The notes under the pieces are model-generated. The model saw nothing but the letters and a program-made list of their open reading frames with translations. It made no database searches and was not told the origin of the DNA. Source: CAZXBB01 sp964638815 (GTDB taxonomy: Bacteria; Planctomycetota; Phycisphaerae; Phycisphaerales; SM1A02). From it: a stretch of 9,271 nucleotides of DNA. Below, piece by piece: positions 7,458 through 9,271 of this stretch (positions within the stretch are counted from its first letter, which is position 1; each line of letters starts with the position of its first letter). Made by a program: the position numbers and the translations under genes. The stretch is from contig CAZXBB010000376.1 of the NCBI GenBank assembly GCA_964638815.1, positions 1 through 9,271 on the forward strand, given 5' to 3'.

Positions 7458-8569
7458 GTGCGGCCCCCGCCCACGGCGGCCGCCGTCCGTGGAGCCGACG
7501 AGGGGGCGCCGGGGCGCCGGGGGCGCCGGGCGCTGGGCTGGCCGGGGGGCCGGGGAGATCGTGACATCGCCGCCTTCGCAGGATTCTTGTCCCCTCCGCG
7601 GTGCGGCCGGGGCCGGAGCGCATTGCGCGAGCAGCTCGGGGAACGGGATCATCCAGCCCGGGCCACGCTGTTCACGATCGAGGGCGACCATGACTTCGAC
7701 ATCGGCGCCGGCGCCGGCGCGATCGGCACGATCCGCGTGAGCGACTCCGCGGTGTTCACGACCGGCACGGGCGACGGCAGCACCATGTCCTCCCCCGATC
7801 TGATCGACGTGACGTCCGGCGGCCGCTTCGAGCTGAACGGCGACCTCTTCATGTTCGGGCTCGTGCAGGCATCGGGCGGCGGGCAGGTGGTGCCCGGCCC
7901 CGGCGTGACCGTGCTCCTCGGCAGCGCCGGGCGCTGGCGGCACGGCGGCTCATTCGCATTCGGGCAGCCGGAGCCGGTGACGTTCGACGCCTTCGGCGGC
8001 GCGGAGATCCGGTGCGACAATGCGTGCATCGTGGGCGCCGCCGCCGGCACGTCCGGCAACGTGTACCTCGACGGGCTCGGTGCGAACGGCGACCCGGCGA
8101 GCCTCTTCAACGTCGCGCTCGGGCACGACCTCATCGTCGGCGACCGGGGCACCGGCCGCGTCGAGGTCGAGAACGGCGCGATGGTGCGGTTCGGCGACGA
8201 CGTGCTCATCGGTCAGAACGCCGGCGGCGACGGCACGATCGTCCTGCGCGGCGCCGGACGCTACGACGGCGAGCCGGTGCCCAGCCGCCTGCTGGTCGAG
8301 CGCAACGGTTCGACTCGTGGCTCCAGATCGCGCGGCGCGCGAGCACGCACGGTGCGCTCGAAGTGCTGGACGGCGCGCTCGCGTACGTGACGGGTCTCAT
8401 GACCATGGCCCAGGAGGCGGGCGCCGTCGCGGAGATCACGGTCGGGGGAACGGACGAGGGACGCCGGGCCGAGCTCATCGTGGACGGAACGCTGAGCGTG
8501 GGCGGCACCAGCGCGAGCCCGGGCAGGGTGGCCAGCCTGACAGTGCTCGCCGTGCCCGCGACCGCGTGA
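7458..8569 (+). pseudogene. Frameshifted T5SS/PEP-CTERM-repeat passenger-like gene
   Basis: The frame opens at a GTG at 7458, but the first 68 residues are Arg/Gly/Pro-rich, with no signal peptide. Beta-helix-like sequence starts near 7662 (ATLFTIEGDHDFDIG). The clearest unit, at residues about 225-281, reads LIVGDRGTGRVEVENGAMV and then VLIGQNAGGDGTIVLRGAG. It matches the repeat seen in type V secretion passengers and PEP-CTERM proteins: GTG-x-V-x-V-x-NG-x-x-V, then IG, then a GTV strand. After about 8300 this frame turns into Arg/Ser-rich nonsense and stops at 8390. The frame one base back continues with another repeat-like stretch, WLQIARRASTHGALEVLDGA, then EITVGG and LIVDGTLSVGG, stopping at 8569. 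A one-base deletion, or a sequencing error, near 8300-8316 explains this. There is no autotransporter barrel, PEP-CTERM tail or dockerin at the end. The gene appears degraded at its 5' end as well; alternatively only the frameshift is real and the start lies in unrecognised sequence. Confidence 0.62.
7502..7555 (+). repeat. G-tract array with three spaced GGCGCC units; potential G-quadruplex
   Basis: Seven G-runs lie at 7502-7506, 7511-7514, 7519-7523, 7528-7530, 7535-7537, 7544-7549 and 7552-7555. The first five are separated by 4-base loops: CGCC, CGCC, CGCC and CGCT. The palindrome GGCGCC recurs at 7505, 7513 and 7522. Four or more runs of at least three G with loops of 1-7 bases meet the standard quadruplex motif. 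It lies about 170 bases upstream of the minus-strand dockerin gene and before the recognisable part of the broken plus-strand gene. The rest of 7337-7661 holds no convincing gene or promoter that I can identify. Confidence 0.5.
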
Positions 8570-8586
8570 TGCCGCGGCCTCACGTC

Positions 8587-8623
8587 GTGCCTGCCCTGGC
8601 CTCAATGCGCAAGGCAGGGGCAC
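8587..8623. terminator. Bulged hairpin between convergent genes, possible bidirectional terminator
   Basis: GTGCC-TGCC at 8587-8595 pairs with GGCA-GG-GGCAC at 8613-8623, giving a 9-bp stem with a two-base GG bulge and a 17-base loop. It lies between the end of the broken passenger gene (8569) and the end of the four-helix-bundle gene (8640), which converge. No T tract is present, so termination is only a guess from position and structure. Confidence 0.35.
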
Positions 8624-8639
8624 ACGCACAGCTCGCCTG

Positions 8640-8966
8640 TCACCGCCGCCGCATCGTGAGTCGCATCAGCGTCGCCACGATCTTGTCCCTGTGATCCACC
8701 GCGACCGCGCTCTCGCCGACGTACCCCCAGCGCTGCGCGACGTCCACTGCCGCGAGGCACTCCCGCGCCTCGCGCAGCGCCGTGTCGTACGCCTTTCGCC
8801 GGTTGCCGTCCCGCGCCGCCATGCCCTCGGCCATGTTCAGCGCCACCGACTGCGCCGACCGCCGAAGCTGAGATGCCAGGTCCCGATCGTACTGGCCGAT
8901 CGCCTCACAGTGCGCACGGACCTCCGACTGCATCACGAGAACGTCCGAATAGATCCTCAACGTCAC
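8640..8966 (-). CDS. Four-helix-bundle protein, 23S rRNA intervening-sequence (S23/Avd-like) family
   Basis: Encodes 108 residues from a GTG at 8966, preceded by AGGAG with a 5-base gap. The frame stays open upstream, with ATGs at 9011 and 8996 and a GTG at 9158, but those lack comparable ribosome sites and would add a low-complexity extension. The size from 8966 fits the family's usual 110-130 residues. The helices run LRIYSDVLVMQSEVRAHCEA, then the hallmark SQLRRSAQSVALNMAEG at 32-48, then NRRKAYDTALREARECLAAVDVAQ. This matches the family pattern 'sQlrRaa-SI-NiAEG ... L-ia-gSl-E'. Family members occur inside 23S rRNA intervening sequences, as free-standing genes, and as the Avd accessory protein of diversity-generating retroelements; they form multimers and are basic. 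No rRNA or reverse transcriptase is visible here, so the role is unknown. It lies next to a hexamer repeat array. Confidence 0.83.
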   Translation of the reverse strand: MTLRIYSDVLVMQSEVRAHCEAIGQYDRDLASQLRRSAQSVALNMAEGMAARDGNRRKAYDTALREARECLAAVDVAQRWGYVGESAVAVDHRDKIVATLMRLTMRRR

Positions 8967-8971
8967 AAGCA

Positions 8972-8976
8972 CTCCT
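8972..8976 (-). promoter_or_regulatory. Ribosome binding site that sets the four-helix-bundle start
   Basis: On the minus strand AGGAG is followed by TGCTT and the GTG at 8966. This decides between several in-frame starts in favour of the shortest, 108-residue product. Confidence 0.6.
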
Positions 8977-9011
8977 GAAAGCGCCGCGTGCACCATCGCA
9001 GCGGCACCCAT

Positions 9012-9048
9012 GCCCCCCGCGTCCCGCGCTGGGCTTGTCATGGGGGGC
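9012..9048. other. Inverted repeat upstream of the four-helix-bundle gene
   Basis: GCCCCCC at 9012-9018 pairs with GGGGGGC at 9042-9048, with a 23-base loop that itself contains CCC/GGG. It lies 46-82 bases upstream of the GTG start, in the spacer 8967-9164. Apart from this, that spacer holds only weakly supported open frames. Function is unknown; it may be a structured leader or chance in GC-rich DNA. Confidence 0.3.
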
Positions 9049-9164
9049 GAAGCCGGGGAAGCTAACCATTTCCATGCCCTAGCATGACGCCACGATGAAC
9101 TGCCGCTGCGAGCCAACGCCCCCCTTTGGGCAAGACCGCGAAGCGGGCGCGGCGTCACACGGCG

Positions 9165-9271
9165 GCGGGCGCGGACGCGGACGCGGAGGCGGGCGCGGGC
9201 GCGGGCGCGTTCGCGGACGCGGGCGCGATCGCGGGCGCGGTCGCGGGCGCGGGCGCGGGCGCGAGCGCGAG
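9165..9271. repeat. Degenerate GCGGGC hexamer tandem array, truncated by the window end
   Basis: Seventeen complete 6-base units plus a partial one run without indels to the end of the window. Nine units deviate from GCGGGC (GCGGAC three times, GCGGAG, GCGTTC, GCGATC, GCGGTC, GCGAGC and the partial GCGAG). Nearly all changes fall at positions 4 and 5 of the unit, so the GCG..C frame is preserved. In the plus frame entered from an ATG at 9095 (after a TAG at 9080) the array reads as Arg-Gly dipeptides and stays open to the window end, at least 59 codons. That ATG has no ribosome binding site. The other frames read as Ala-X repeats or as Arg-Ala/Pro-Arg repeats. Whether it is translated is unresolved. 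Confidence 0.85.

Noticed and set aside
8295..8390. Programmed -1 frameshift in the passenger-like gene
   Set aside because: The shift direction fits, but there is no slippery heptamer or clear downstream structure, and the 5' end also looks degraded.
8640..9271. A complete diversity-generating retroelement
   Set aside because: Only an Avd-like fold is present; no reverse transcriptase, template repeat or variable repeat is visible in the window.
9165..9271. CRISPR array
   Set aside because: The units are 6 bases long and contiguous, with no spacers.

Overview
This is a GC-rich bacterial window, probably from Planctomycetota and perhaps the Phycisphaerae class. The clues are a secreted protein ending in two Cys-bounded dockerin-like repeats of the planctomycete 'GC-type', a passenger fragment with T5SS/PEP-CTERM-type repeats, and a multihaem cytochrome/TPR gene coupled to an FG-GAP/UnbV gene. 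The lineage is an inference from domain style; there is no rRNA or other marker gene here.

Layout. Positions 32-484 (minus) encode an ArgR-type arginine repressor. A 214-base divergent spacer follows, holding TGCA-centred inverted repeats that could be ArgR operators, a small hairpin and a weak promoter candidate. Positions 699-5419 (plus) are a two-gene operon with a 4-base ATGA overlap. Its first gene is a 952-residue fusion of five membrane helices, five CxxCH haem c sites, a beta-rich domain and TPRs. Its second is a membrane-anchored FG-GAP/VCBS protein with a C-terminal ASPIC/UnbV domain. Converging on it at 5444-7336 (minus) is a secreted protein with a papain/C39-like N-terminal domain and a double dockerin-like tail. 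Upstream of that gene lies a G-tract array at 7502-7555. Then comes a broken passenger-like gene (about 7458-8569, plus), frameshifted near 8300-8316. Positions 8640-8966 (minus) encode a small four-helix-bundle protein of the 23S rRNA intervening-sequence (S23/Avd-like) family. The window ends inside a degenerate GCGGGC hexamer array from 9165.

How the parts fit. The cytochrome and UnbV genes look like one envelope electron-transfer unit: predicted topology puts the c haems, TPRs and FG-GAP propeller all outside the cytoplasmic membrane. The dockerin protein and the broken passenger gene form a separate surface/secretome block. The four-helix-bundle gene and hexamer array look like a third, accessory block. 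ArgR is an ordinary regulator whose presumed arginine-gene neighbours would lie left of the window.

The most interesting item is the membrane/pentahaem/TPR fusion coupled to UnbV. I found no clear new defence system, CRISPR array, tRNA, rRNA, integrase or reverse transcriptase.
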